NCBI RefSeq assembly: GCF_048544455.1
Contig: NC_133537.1
Span: 148,220,058-148,284,057 of the forward strand
DNA length: 64,000 nt
Direction of reading: 5' to 3'
DNA from: Silene latifolia
Taxonomy: Eukaryota > Streptophyta > Magnoliopsida > Caryophyllales > Caryophyllaceae
The position numbers and the translations under genes were made by a program. Of the stretch, positions 1 through 11,076 are shown in pieces (within the stretch, counting starts at the first letter, position 1; the number at the start of each line of letters is the position of its first letter). The notes under the pieces were generated by a model. That model had not been told where the DNA came from, did not search any database, and saw only the letters and a program-made list of their open reading frames with translations.

Positions 1-556
1 AGTATTGTTATTGCAATTGTAATTCTTGGATGAATTGGCTTGGTTGTTTGTTTGTCTATGGTTCTTGAGGTGCGCCCTCGGTTGAGTGGAGTCATCATCG
101 GGAATGGCTTCACGCCCTTGATTCGTCCCTTATGGTTCCCATCACAAGGGGGATGTGCACATTAATGGACATGGGTTATTCGCTTGTTGAGATGAGCGGG
201 GCTTAGGTGGGCAAGGCTGCGGTCCCCCACTGGCGGTGTGGGTCTCCTGTTGCGATGGGAACCCGATAGGGCTACACACTTCGGTGTGTAGTCGATTACT
301 GGATACTGATGGAGTTTGGAGGAATGTGTATTGAGTGACTTGGGTGTTATTTTGTTGCCTTTCTTATTTCGATTATTCGGTGAACTGACTCCGTTTATTG
401 TTTTACAAAACTGTGGTGATCCATTCGGAGATGGTGAGCAGATATTGACAGGTGATGATCTTATGGTAGCTGCAGGATCGAGGAAGGGAGAGTCATCACC
501 TAGAGTCTTAGCTTCCGCTGTCATGAGTCTTTTGATACTTTATGAGTTGTAGTTGG
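1..556 (+). repeat. Left part of a split chromovirus-type LTR
   Basis: This stretch resembles the reverse complement of the LTR at 53852-55124. It shares the 'ATGTGCACATTAATGGACA' block, the 'GAGCGGGGCTTAGGTGGG' block and the 'GCGGTCCCCCACTGGC' block, but is clearly diverged. It continues at 20477-20689, where the LTR ends in GGGGGTGTTACA, so the Athila element at 557-20476 inserted into it. The LTR start lies left of the window. The small ORFs here are not supported as genes. Confidence 0.75.
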
Positions 557-905
557 TGATGTGACCATAATTGGCGCATATTTAGCCCCCGAATTACCAT
601 CGTTTCCATGCTTTTTAGTGCCTATTTGGGTCATTTCTTATCTTTAGTTCTTTGTTTTGCATATTCTTTGAGATTTTGATCCCTTGGTAGGAAAGGAGTA
701 AGAATCTTGCATTTTCGTGGCAAAACAAGGCTAAATTGATTGTATTCAATGACCAAGCATCAAGGAGAGACAAGACTAGAAGGCCTTTGTACATATCATA
801 GTAGAAGAGCAATGTTGAGAAAAGGATCCTTGAGTCCCCGAGGAAATCCCCAAGGAATTTATGAAGAAAAGGGAAGAAAAAGAAGAAGAATTGAAGCTGG
901 CCAAC

Positions 906-1067
906 AATCCGAATGGATTGTACCAAATCCGTCCGTCCAGCCCAATCCGAGCGTCCCACCTTGGAATCCGCTCGGATTCCCCCAGCACAATCCGAGCGTC
1001 CCTCTCTTGAATCCGCTCGGATTCCTCAGCCCAGATCCGGCCGTCCCGACTACGATCCGCACGGATT
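906..1067. promoter_or_regulatory. Phased CGNNCG palindrome array (5' LTR)
   Basis: Eight units start at 906, 926, 944, 965, 989, 1010, 1034 and 1054. The mean spacing is about 21 bp. The best units are perfect palindromes such as AATCCGCTCGGATT; others are half-changed, as in AATCCGAGCGTCC. All but the first keep the core CGNNCG. The array ends about 145 bp before the TATA box. It could bind a protein on one helical face or concentrate CG methylation; the sequence does not decide which. Confidence 0.8.
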
Positions 1068-1212
1068 TGATGCAAAGACGTTTTTCATTCTTCAAGCTAC
1101 GAAAAGAGAAGCCCTTCTCTCAGAAAATACCGGCTTTTCCTTGCTCAACTTAAAAAGTGTAATTACTAGTTTAGCCCTTAGTTAACCCTAATGCATCCTC
1201 CCTAATTTTCAC

Positions 1213-1220
1213 TATAAATA
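1213..1220 (+). promoter_or_regulatory. TATA box of the Athila-type LTR
   Basis: TATAAATA lies in the context CACTATAAATACCCC. Transcription would be expected to start about 30 bp downstream, near 1245. The same box is present in the 3' LTR. Confidence 0.65.
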
Positions 1221-2327
1221 CCCCATTAGGCTAATTAGAGGAGCATGTTCTTCTTATCAATAATTAGGGTAGTTAATATCAATCAAATCTCTCTTTAATA
1301 TTGTAATCAAGTATTAATCAAGTATTAATCAAGTTTTAATCCAAGTTTTAGTTCTTTAATCTCTCTCTTGTTCTTCCTTTATTTTGGGTAATTGAAGATT
1401 ATTTGGGTTATTATTGGGAGATTGACAACCTCTCAATCTAGGATTCAAGTACTTCTATTATTCTTGCTTTATTATTGGAATCATTAGTAGGTATAATCTC
1501 TTAATCCCTTTTTAATTATTGTTAATTACTTTCATTTATTCATCATGTTTCATTATGTTAGTATGATTGACAACCTTTCTAGCATAATCAACATGATAAT
1601 GAGTGAGTAGTCTCTTAGCTAGGGTTTAATGGGTGATTAGGGGAAACCAACATGGGGAATGATTCATGCTTAAATTAATATGCTTTCATATCTTATTTGC
1701 TTGCTTGTTTTGATCTTAATACATGCACATGTTATATTTGATGAAATGCTAAGCCTATGAATCCTTGCATTTACTATCATCTTCTATCCTTTCAACTTGA
1801 CTTGTAAGACATAACCCAACTCGAGTCTTGTTAGACCATGCATGTGTTGAGTAGGAAAGATTAAGTCGACTTGTAGGTGTTGTACAATCTAATCGATTCG
1901 GCTCCGGGACCCAAACTTTCCTAGGATTGTAAGATATAACCCAACTCAATCCATCACAACAATAATTGCTTGCTTATAATTTGAGAACATGTTTGTATGA
2001 TCATATCCCATGATTCCCCTATGAACCCATGACACCCTAGTGCCTTTAATCAATTATTTACACCCCTTATTTTATTCATCTTGCTAGTTTATTTTCATTG
2101 TTATTTTAGTTTAGTAACCTTCTACATCAACCCAATTTGTGACACCCCTAGACACTACTAGTTACAATAGAATTCTCATTTCAATACCCGTCCATTGGGA
2201 TCCGACCTTTACTTGCCTCTTTACTAATTGTAGAGTTGTTTGTGGAGTATAAATTGTGTTTTGTATCGACCATTGACCAACGACCACATATGCTTAATTG
2301 TGAACATGAAATGGACTCGATCAAAAA

Positions 2328-2345
2328 TGGCGCCGTTCGGGACGG
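2328..2345 (+). other. Primer binding site
   Basis: TGGCGCCGTT begins four bases after the LTR end. These ten bases match the usual Athila/Tat tRNA-Asp primer site; the following bases (CGGGACGG) differ from the fuller match in the second Athila at 44588. Priming by tRNA-Asp is inferred. Confidence 0.65.
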
Positions 2346-2459
2346 TGTTTAATTGATTTAAGATTTCTTTTATTGTTATTAGTTGTGTCTTTTTCACCTT
2401 GGGGAAGTAAAACTCCTCAAGGTTTGTTCTAATTGTTTTCGAGTTGTTTGATATTTTGC

Positions 2460-5253
2460 ATGTCTAGAAGGTTACAAAGAGATTTGTTAACTTTTGACCG
2501 TGAAATCGAAAGAACCTTGACGAATAATAGGAGACTTGTTAGGAGGAATTTGGGAGGTGTTGGTGAAGTTGTTCAACCCACTAGTGAGTTTGTCAATCCT
2601 TTCGCAATAGAAGGAGAAGAAAACCCATTACACAATATCCCACAAAATCCACCTACAATGCCTAAATTCTCGTCACACTCTATACCCACCGAGGAGGATC
2701 TACCAAATGGTACTCCTACACCGCAACATCTCACCGGTAATTTTATTGCCAAGTCCGCCTTCATCCAACTAGTTGAGAGGAGCCAATTCGGGGGAATGCC
2801 TAGTGAGGACCCTCATTCTCATATGGAAACCTTTTGCGATTATTGTGAAGCTATCTCTCAAACGGGCGTGACTCAAGACCAAATAAGATGGGTCTTATTT
2901 CCTTTTTCGTTAATCGGCACCGCAAAGCAATGGTTGAAGGGCCTTGATAAGGCCACCCTTGGAATAGATTCTTGGAAGAAGCTAGCTCTAGCTTTCTACA
3001 AAAATTCTACCCACCAGAGAAGACTAACATGCTAAGAGCTCAAATTACGGGTTTTAAGCAAAGGGATGAAGAATCTTTGTATGAAGCTTGGGAGCGGTTC
3101 AAAGGTATTTGTCGCTCATGTCCTCACCATGGACTTAGCGAATGGTTTTTAGTGCAACAATTTTGGAATGGTTTATATGAAGATTCAAGGAACATTCTCA
3201 ATATGGGATCAAATGGAATGTTCACCGAAGTTGATGACAATCAAACATGGAACAAGATTGAGGAAATGGCGGTCCATAATTCACAATATAGTAGACCTCG
3301 CAAGGCTACTAGAGGAGGAAAGTATGAAGTGGACTCCGTTACTCAATTGGGTGCTCAACTTAGTGCTCACATTGACACAATCAACTTGAAGTTTGAACAA
3401 GCTATGGCTAGACTTGAGGAAAACTCAAAAACATCAAAGCATCATGTCAATGCCATGACGGCATCCTCATCAATCCCAAGTGGGATATGTGAGAATTGTG
3501 GAACTTTGGGCCATGACTCAAGTGAGTGTAGGGGAACAACCGAACAAGTTAATGCTTTCCAAGCTTACAAAAGTGGTACCCCTTATTCAAATTTTTACAA
3601 TGAAAACACCAAGTTCCATCCAAATCTCTCATACAAAAGCCAAAATGTTCAAAACCCTCAAACAACATACACTCCACCACCCATGAGAAATCAAAATCAA
3701 AGACCCTTTTACAATCAAAACCAAGGTTACCAAAATCAAAATCCATACAATCACCAAAATGACCAAGGTTTTGATGTCCAAAAAGCGGTCCTCCAAATGC
3801 AAAAGAATCAACAAGAATTTTTCACCCAAATGCAAAAAGATAGCCAAGCAAAAGACACCACCATCAACAACATTCTAGCTCACACCAAGATGTTGGAAAC
3901 ACAATTGACTCAACTAGCATCTTCGAGCTCACAAAGACAAAAGGGGAAATTACCACCTCAAAGTAATCCCCCTAGACATGAAACGGTTAGTGCCATTCAC
4001 TTGAGAAGTGGTACAAGATATGAAGCACCGAAGGAGCAAGTTGAGAATGAAGTTGTGAAAGCTAGTGAGAATGAAGTTGTGGTGCAAAGCCCCAAAGAAG
4101 GGGAATCATCAAAAGAAGAAAGTTCAAAGAAAAATGAAGACAAGGCCAAAGAGAAGGAGCCCATTGTGATTAGACTTCCTTTTCCAAGTCGTCAAGCCAA
4201 GCCCAAATTTGATGATCAACTTGGAAAGTTCATGGAAATTGTGAAGAACTTAGAAGTCTCAATTCCTTTCACGGAATTAATCAATCACGTTCCGGCCTAT
4301 GCAAAGTACATGAAAGATATCCTCACAAAGAAGAAGTCGATCCGGAAACTTGAGACTATCGCCTTTACTAAGGTAAGTAGTGCAATACTTCAAGGGAGTT
4401 CACCTCCAAAGTTAAAGGATCCGGGAAGCTTCTCAATACCGTGTACCATTGGCGACACGACGATCAACAAAGCCTTATGTGATCTAGGGGCTAGTGTGAG
4501 TGTCATGCCGTACTCGGTAAGTAAAAGGTTGGGAATGGGAGAGCTTAAATGCACCAATATCACTCTTCAAATGGCCGATAGATCGACGAAGACACCATTA
4601 GGGATATGGGAAGATGTTCCGTGCGAATTGGGAAGTTTTTCATCCCGGTGGACTTTGTCATTGTTGATATGGAGGAAGATTCCAACATTCCAATCATCTT
4701 AGGAAGACCTTTCCTACACACCGCGGGTGCGGTAATTGATGTGAAACATGGAGAGCTCACTCTAGAAGTGGGAGATGAAAGCATAACTTTTAATCTTGAC
4801 AAGACCATGAGAGCTCCTCGTTTACATGAGCCATGTTTTATGATTGATCATTATAGCCGAAAAGATGAAAGGAAGAAATCGGAACTCCAATGGAGGAAGA
4901 AAGTTGAAGATGCTCCATTCAAAGAGCAAGTGAATTGTGACAAGGAGAGCTTGCAAAGCTCATCAAAATCAACCAAGGAAGAAGAGGATGGCCTCATTGG
5001 CCAAGAGAAGAAATTGGGAGAGTTGTCTCCATCTAAGCAAGAGATTTTCAATGATCAACTCAATGAAGTTTGTGGTCTTTGGGACGACGAATTTGAAGGG
5101 ATCTTTAATCCCTACATTGGGCATGCCATCGATCATGATCAACAACAAGGGCCACGGTCTATTGAGGACCTCTACCATAACAATGAACAAGCTTTTGATT
5201 ACTTCTTCAAGGTGTTGAGCAACATCAACAACACCTTGAACATGCCCCCTTGA
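2460..5253 (+). pseudogene. Athila-type gag and aspartic protease, two frameshifts
   Basis: The likely start is the ATG at 2460. The gag region contains the Athila capsid signature (TAKQWLKGLD, SWKKLALAFYK, then a PHHGLSEWF region). A CCHC zinc knuckle CENCGTLGHDSSEC is encoded near 3490, followed by a Q/N-rich linker. The retropepsin part has the active site CDLGASVSVMPYS near 4490 and ILGRPFLHTAGAVID near 4700. Reading frame changes near 2990-3010 and near 4612 break one polyprotein into three pieces. After the protease the frame runs a further ~150 residues to a natural-looking stop at 5253, with no reverse transcriptase after it. Gag would form particles and the protease would process them. 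The frameshifts could be real decay or assembly indels. Confidence 0.85.
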
Positions 5254-5580
5254 CATCTCATCAAGAATGAGAGTTTGGTGGAGTCCTCCCTAAACCACCA
5301 CTTGTAAATATTTCTAACTCCCTAACTTACTTTTCAATTTTTGTATTGCATTTTTGTCATTTTTGGATTTTTATTTACTTTGATCAAAATAATTGTCATG
5401 TAAGAGAGAAGTGAGGGAGGGACTAATGATTTCAATTGATGTGTAGTGCTTTACCTTAGTGTGGGGATGGCAATTGCCTAGGCTATTCATGCCTTAGTAG
5501 TGCCCCCACAATGAAGAACACAAAAAATGAAGAAGAATGGAAGAATGGTAAAGGGAAATGCATTGTGCACGAATGAAGTG
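5254..5580 (+). other. Spacer after gag-protease with a PPT-like G tract
   Basis: No gene is seen. TAGTGTGGGGATGG near 5457 recurs near 17174 after the env-like ORF, so it looks like a copied end-of-ORF or PPT-like signal. Confidence 0.4.
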
Positions 5581-5963
5581 AATCCGGGTACAACAGAGAA
5601 GAATCCGAGCGGATTCCTGAGAATCCGCCCGTCTGCAGCAAATCCGAGCGTCCTGCTGAGAAGACGCCCGTCCTGGGCTGAGCTGAAATTGCAAATTTCT
5701 TGACTGTTGAAGAATCCGAGCGTATTTCTGGAAAGACGCCCGTCTCACAGAATCCGTCCGTCTTTTATACAAGACGCCCGTCTTGAAGCTGAAGAAAACA
5801 AAGAAAAATCTCTGGACTGAAATCCGTCCGTCCTGCACAGAATCCGCCCGTCCCTCAAAAAGAATCCGAGCGGATTCCCCAGAATCCGCCCGTCTCTAGG
5901 CGGGATTTTGAAAATTTTGAAGCAACAGAATCCGCACGGATTGCGCCCAATCCGCACGGATTG
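5581..5963. promoter_or_regulatory. Phased CGNNCG palindrome array upstream of the env-like ORF
   Basis: About fifteen units fall in four groups: 5581 (weak), 5602, 5622, 5641, 5661; 5713, 5733, 5751, 5771; 5821, 5841, 5863, 5883; 5929, 5949. Spacing within groups is 18-22 bp. Two arm types occur, AATCC-G..CG-GATT (AATCCGAGCGGATT) and AAGA-CGCCCG-TCTT. The array uses the same motif as the LTR array of this element, although it is not part of the LTR, and it stops about 30 bp before a TATA-like box. Two small antisense ORFs across it are not supported as genes. Confidence 0.82.
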
Positions 5964-5990
5964 TCCCTGCATCCTGAAATTGTCGACTTC

Positions 5991-5997
5991 TTTATAA
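5991..5997 (+). promoter_or_regulatory. TATA-like box before the env-like ORF
   Basis: TTTATAA is followed by a pyrimidine/A-rich leader with an ATTC microsatellite (about 6011-6031) and a telo-box-like CCCTAAAC near 6043. With the array upstream this resembles a second, internal promoter. This is inferred from order only. Confidence 0.35.
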
Positions 5998-6296
5998 CCC
6001 ACCCCACCTTCATTCATTCATTCATTCATTCACAAACACTACCCTAAACATCAAAACCCTCATCCTCTCCATCACAAAAACAAAAACCCTCAACAAAATC
6101 CACCAAAATCAAATCAAACCATCCTTCAAACAACAAATCAATCACTCCATCTTCAATAACAATCAAAACCAAGAACAAATTCTTCAACCTTTGAGTCGAT
6201 TTTTGATTTCATAAAGGCAAAGCCTTTCACCTTCAAATCGATTTGGGCATTCTACAAATTGAAGATTTTTGATTCTTTTCTTGGTTAGTTCATCAA

Positions 6297-7063
6297 ATGG
6301 CAAGGACAAAGGGTGCAACAAAGGCACCAAAGGCAAAGGCTCTCTCTCAAAGGCAAAAAGCTCTCCAAACAAAGAAAGCTTTGGCAATGGTGGTATCAAC
6401 ACCAAACTTGGAAGTGCAACAACAACAACAACAAACTTCTATGGGAGCATCACCTTCTACTCCGGTAATCGATCAACTCTTGCATTATCCGGAGGTAACT
6501 TTTATTTCCGATACCCATAGAAAGACATTTGCTAAGTTTGCTATGAAATCAATTCAATCCACCAAATTCATATGTAAAGATGCTTTGGAGAAATTGGGTG
6601 TTCTTGAACAAACAAAAGCCTTTTTCAATGCCATGGGTTTGAAGAAATTGTTTGAAACAAAGGAAGTAACATACCCCTCCCTTGTCTTGGAATTCTTAAG
6701 TTCTTTAAAAGTCACCAAAGTTGAGAATAGGGAAAATCTTGAGTTTCGTCTAGCTAACACTAGTAGACGCATTACCTTTCCGGAATTGGGTGAAATTTTG
6801 GGTCTTAGCGATGAAGAGAAATATTATAAGCAATATGGGAAGTATGACCCCGAGCCTCTTTGGGAGGCAATCTCCGGGAAGAAATTTGATGATTTTCATG
6901 CTTGTCGTGCTCTTTTGGTCCATCATCCGGGCATAAGAGTATGGCACAAAGTTGTGGGAAATACCATAATTGCTAGGAAAGACACCAATCATTTCACAAG
7001 ACTTGATTTTATTCTCCTTGAATCGGCTTTGAATATCGGAAGAATCCATACCAAGCCTTACAA
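6297..7063 (+). pseudogene. Athila-type 3' ORF ('env-like'), 5' part, split by Copia
   Basis: ATG at 6297 opens a frame that is intact up to the Copia insertion at 7064 and resumes at 15929. The N-terminus is strongly basic (KGATKAPKAKALSQRQK), then glutamine-rich. A conserved core follows, with the pattern of the Athila ORF-1 family: STKFICKDALEKLGV, YPSLVLEFLSSL, then FRLANTSRRITFPELGEILGLS. No signal peptide or membrane segment is visible in this part, so the traditional name 'env-like' is not supported by its appearance. Function is unknown. The frame is clean on both sides of the insertion, which suggests it was intact until Copia landed. Confidence 0.8.
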
Positions 7064-8049
7064 TGTTGGGGTTGGTGTCCTTAACAGTTAGTGCAAGGAC
7101 TTATAAATCTCTAAAAGGATCAAAGGGTATACTTTGTATCATAATCAGTTGATCCACGTTTATCAATAACGATTGGCTTGCTAGATAAGTTTGACGTTAT
7201 TGTCATACAGATGGCGGTGATCAACTGGTCCCTAAAAGTCACACCTATAGGATACGTTTTGAGTGATGTGACGGTATGAAAATACAGTCATGTAGATGCC
7301 AAATTTGACTAACCAGTTAGTCTGAGTTATTTGACTAATAATTAGTCAAAATGTGATGTTGAGATATTATATTTAATACGGATTAAATATCATGGGCTAA
7401 AAGCGAATTAACTTGATTAATTCGTAAAATTAAATATAAGCGTTTTATATTTAATTAAATGTATATTGAATATAATTATACAATACTGTTTTGTCGGACA
7501 TGTATTTATAATTCAACTAACCCGTATTATTAGTTGATGCCTTAATTTCCGATAACCGATAATGATTTATAATGAAAACGCGTTATATACACTTAGCGAA
7601 TTATGGACCGGACCACGAGTTTAAGTGAAGAGGAAATGAAAAGCCCATTTCTCTCTTACTCACTCGGTTTGGCCGAATTAGAGGGATCAAAAGGAGAGTT
7701 TTCTCCTTCACTTCAACCCTAATTCATTTTGAAAACATTTCTAGGGTTTTGGGAATTGTGCCTCCCGAATTCCGGATCTCTCATCCAACACAAACTCACA
7801 AAACAATCCCCTCGATATTGCAAGGCAATTAGGGGATTCTCTCTAGCACAAGGGCATTACTCGGACATCTTGGGTGCAACGATTAGGAGGAGATCTAACT
7901 AGATCTCTCATTGCCTTTTGCACTAGGACCGAAGTTATTTCTATATCTTTATCGTTTCATTATGCTTTTCGTTTTATGACTATAAACTACATATAAATTT
8001 TGCGTTATAATCCTACAATTAAAGGGTAGTATACGGATATTTACCCACA
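7064..8049 (+). repeat. 5' LTR of the Copia element
   Basis: 986 bp, matching 14938-15923 apart from a handful of changes (near 7407-7420, 7560-7580 and a one-base indel near 7935). It terminates in CCCACA just before the PBS. Confidence 0.93.
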
Positions 8050-8051
8050 AG

Positions 8052-8063
8052 TGGTATCAGAGC
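8052..8063 (+). other. Primer binding site (initiator tRNA-Met)
   Basis: TGGTATCAGAGC, the classic plant retrotransposon PBS complementary to the 3' end of initiator tRNA-Met, two bases after the LTR. Confidence 0.9.
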
Positions 8064-10053
8064 GAGGCCACGTAATTTTTTATATGTGTTTTTCATCAAA
8101 CGATTGTTGAAACGATGAATTTTGGTTAAAAAAATTGTCACGGCTCAATTTTTTTTACTCGGCAGAATTTTTTTTTGCTGCGGTTTTTTTGTTGCTTTGT
8201 GCCTTGGGATCCGTGTCTTGTTTACACGGTGATGGTTGGTTTGTTTCGTTTTGTTTTGATCTTTGCATATCGTCTATGTAATCGATATTCATCGCTATAT
8301 GTTAAAGATCGGTCAAAATAATTGCATAAAATTTCGTGTGGCAAATTTTGTTTCGGCAAACCTATTTTTTTTTTATGAAAACCGAGTGGCTTTCAAGTAC
8401 ACGGCCTGTTTTCTGTTTTTTATTGCGTTGATTTGCGTGCCACAAGTTTTTGTTAGATCGTTTGATCTCTTGTTTTTATTCGTTCTTCGCATGTTGTAAT
8501 TTTAACGATAATGATTGCAATATGTTGAAGATATAACAATTGTATTTTGTTTTCTATACGGATTAGATTAAAATTACAATTGTGTTTTATCAAACCGTTT
8601 TGTTTTGATCTTTAGTTGCTCATGAATGAGCCGTGTAAATTTTTTTTTGGATTTTTAATGCTCTCGTTTTTTTTACAGCATTTAAAAAAAAAAAAAATTT
8701 TTTGGGCACTGGTACTGTTCACGTTCAGCAGTACAGTAAGAAAAAAAAAAAAAAAAAATTCTGTTTTTTTTTTCGGCCCTTTAATGCATAAAACGTTTTT
8801 TTTTATGCTCTCGCTTGATTAGTGAAACGGTTCACCCACGTAAAATAAAGTTACTTTAAATCGATTTATTGTAACGGATTATCTCGGATTAAAATTAACT
8901 TGACTAAAGCGGTTTTGTCATGTAATTTTAATTATCTTTGGTGGTTTGGATAAAAAATTTAACATAATTACGGAATTATGTCACGAATAAATTTAATTTA
9001 GTTGATGCATTTTATTTATCGTTATTTTTGAATGTTTTGAATGCCTTTTAATTACGTATTTAATTATTTTGCAAACGGTTGTAACTTAGTGTGGCCTTAG
9101 TAGAACGTGTTACCGTAATGATGGAACACGGTCTTGGTTGTATTTTGAGATCTCGTATCTCCATTTTATTTCTTTTAATTACAGTTTTTATTTAGAATGT
9201 AAATAGGTTTATATTTGTAAATTTTAAATTGTAATTTTTGAGAAGACTAAAGATGGAGACCGGATGCTCACTCCCGCTACATGGACAAAGATGGAACACC
9301 AAGACAAGCTTTTCGGGTCCAACGGTGGATTCCAAAGTTGTATTTTGTTCTTTTTACTAGGATAGGCCACACTAGGAATTTTTATTTACGTATCGCATTC
9401 ATTTATTTATTTTATTGTAACGATAGTATGCATCATATTCCGCCTAAAAACCAAACCACCTAATTATTGCATGAAAACTGACACATTTAGAGGTCACGAG
9501 TTAGTTTTCTATGACATTCGCATGTCACACGATTTTAAGCCATCACCCAAATTAATTCATTCACGCAGACGCTAGTTATTCGTTCACTTAAAATGAATTA
9601 TAATTAAGTTGATGGGATCTTCCTCGTATAAACAAAAATTGAGAACGGTCTTTATAGGTCAAACTCCAATTGAGTCCCTTCTTCGTCGGTAGGCATAATA
9701 TGACCCCTTCTACGTCGGGTAAGTTGGAACCGATTGATCTATTTTATCTCAACACTATGGTCACTCGTACGATCCTGTGACTATGGTGGACTATGGATAG
9801 GATTTATGGAAATCTATCGACCAAGAGTTCTTCCAGAAGAATTAGCTAAACAGTTGGCTTATCAATTTACAGAAATTGAGTCTTGGGATCACTTGTATCA
9901 TTCTTGAGGGAGATCAATTATGCAAGTGCGAGAGTCTACATGTTTAAAATGAATTTTAAATAGACTTAAATCACCTCGATGAGTTGCTTATTTCGTTTTG
10001 TTTTTCTTCCTTTTTCAGTGTAGAACACGAACATTTAAACTACTAATAACATA
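8064..10053 (+). other. Unusually long Copia leader between PBS and gag
   Basis: About 1.99 kb of T-rich sequence with poly-T and poly-A runs (8680-8780) and no convincing ORF. Copia leaders are usually much shorter. It may hold packaging and translation-entry signals or be captured sequence; nothing recognisable is seen. Confidence 0.5.
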
Positions 10054-11076
10054 ATGGCTGGCCGTGAGGACGACCCAATGCCAAGTGTCACATTGGACCG
10101 TGAGTCCTGGCTTCGGATCTTCATGGATCGGATGAATCGTCTACTCGGATCGAAGAATGATGGATCAAACTTCACGGTCGGGAGGCGGCATTACGGAATC
10201 TTTGCCATTGCGATGGGAAGCTCAAATATCCGATTGAGCCCATCCCACCAAACCCAGGCCCCACGGCTGAAATTAACGAAATCGACAAGTATAACGATTT
10301 CGCCATGGAAGAAAAGTGCGGTAAAGAACGTACTTATTTTTGCAATGGAATCCAATTTGCAGAAACGCTTCATAGCTCAAAGTGCAAACAAGATTTTCAC
10401 TACACTCACTAGGGAATTCTCAAAAGCACCGAGAATCGTGACCTATGAGCTTACCACTCGCTTCTTTGATGCGAGACTCCAGAAGGGCCAACCAGTTAGC
10501 CCACACATTCTCAGCATGATTGAGAATGTCGAGAAACTGGAGACCTTTGATTGTAAGATCAGCGAGAACATTGTGATCGACCGCATACTTCACTCACTGC
10601 ACGATGGTTATTCGCAATTTAGAGCGAATTACTATATGAATGATTTGAAGAAAACTCCCCATGAACTGCACTCCCTTCTCGTACAGACCGAGAAGGACAT
10701 GAAGTTCAGTGGGAGCATGAAACAGGACGTTCTCGTTGTGTCAAACAAGGGCAAGGGTAAGGGCAATGTTCAGCCAGGCCTAGCAGTAGGCAAACCGAAG
10801 TTTAAGAAGTCGGGATCAGGTAAGAGTGGGCCTGGTGAGGCAAGTAACTCATCACGCGCGACAAAGAGCAAGACCGAAAACATGGAATGCCATCATTGCC
10901 ACAAGACTGGGCATTGGAGGCGTACATGTCCTGTTTATCATGAGGACATAAAAGCAGGTCGCGTTAAACCTGTTGGTATGTCTTCTCCTTCTACTTTTAT
11001 TCATATGATTGAGATTAACCACGCAAGTTACGGAGCTTGGGTACTTGATCTTTGGTTGTGGCTCTCATCTGTGTAA
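10054..11076 (+). pseudogene. Copia gag with zinc knuckle
   Basis: The frame opens at ATG 10054. Between about 10190 and 10330 another frame gives the better gag-like sequence, so two compensating indels are likely. The UBN2-type gag region continues with RIVTYELTTRFFD and a hydrophilic GKGKG linker. It ends in a CCHC knuckle CHHCHKTGHWRRTC near 10890. The frame breaks again at the protease active site near 11035. Gag would form the virus-like particle in the cytoplasm. Confidence 0.82.

Larger units (their letters stand above)
557..2323 (+). repeat. 5' LTR of the Athila-type element (1767 bp)
   Basis: It begins TGATGTGACC and ends GGACTCGATCA, immediately before the PBS. It is almost identical to 18712-20476; differences include one base in the first palindrome (GAATGG versus GAACGG) and small indels near 1070, 1645 and 2180. 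It contains a palindrome array (906-1067) and a TATA box (1213-1220), so U3 is roughly the first 690 bp. ORFs drawn through this region are products of the repeat. Confidence 0.92.

Noticed and set aside
740-1185. ORFs of 90-148 codons with repeated SERP/NPSVP motifs, also at 18895-19341
   Set aside because: They are readings of the palindrome array in the LTRs; the repeated peptide reflects DNA repeats.
2972-3035. Programmed ribosomal frameshift in Athila gag
   Set aside because: The break is in the middle of the capsid region, not at a gag-pol border, and lacks a convincing slippery site; an indel is simpler.
5581-5963. Regularly spaced repeats resembling a CRISPR array
   Set aside because: The repeating unit is a 12-14 bp palindrome with 6-10 bp linkers, far below CRISPR repeat and spacer sizes, and the DNA is eukaryotic with no cas genes.
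8052-8063. tRNA-like TGGTATCAGAGC
   Set aside because: Only the 12-base primer site is present, next to an LTR; there is no cloverleaf. The same holds at 25718 and 60436.
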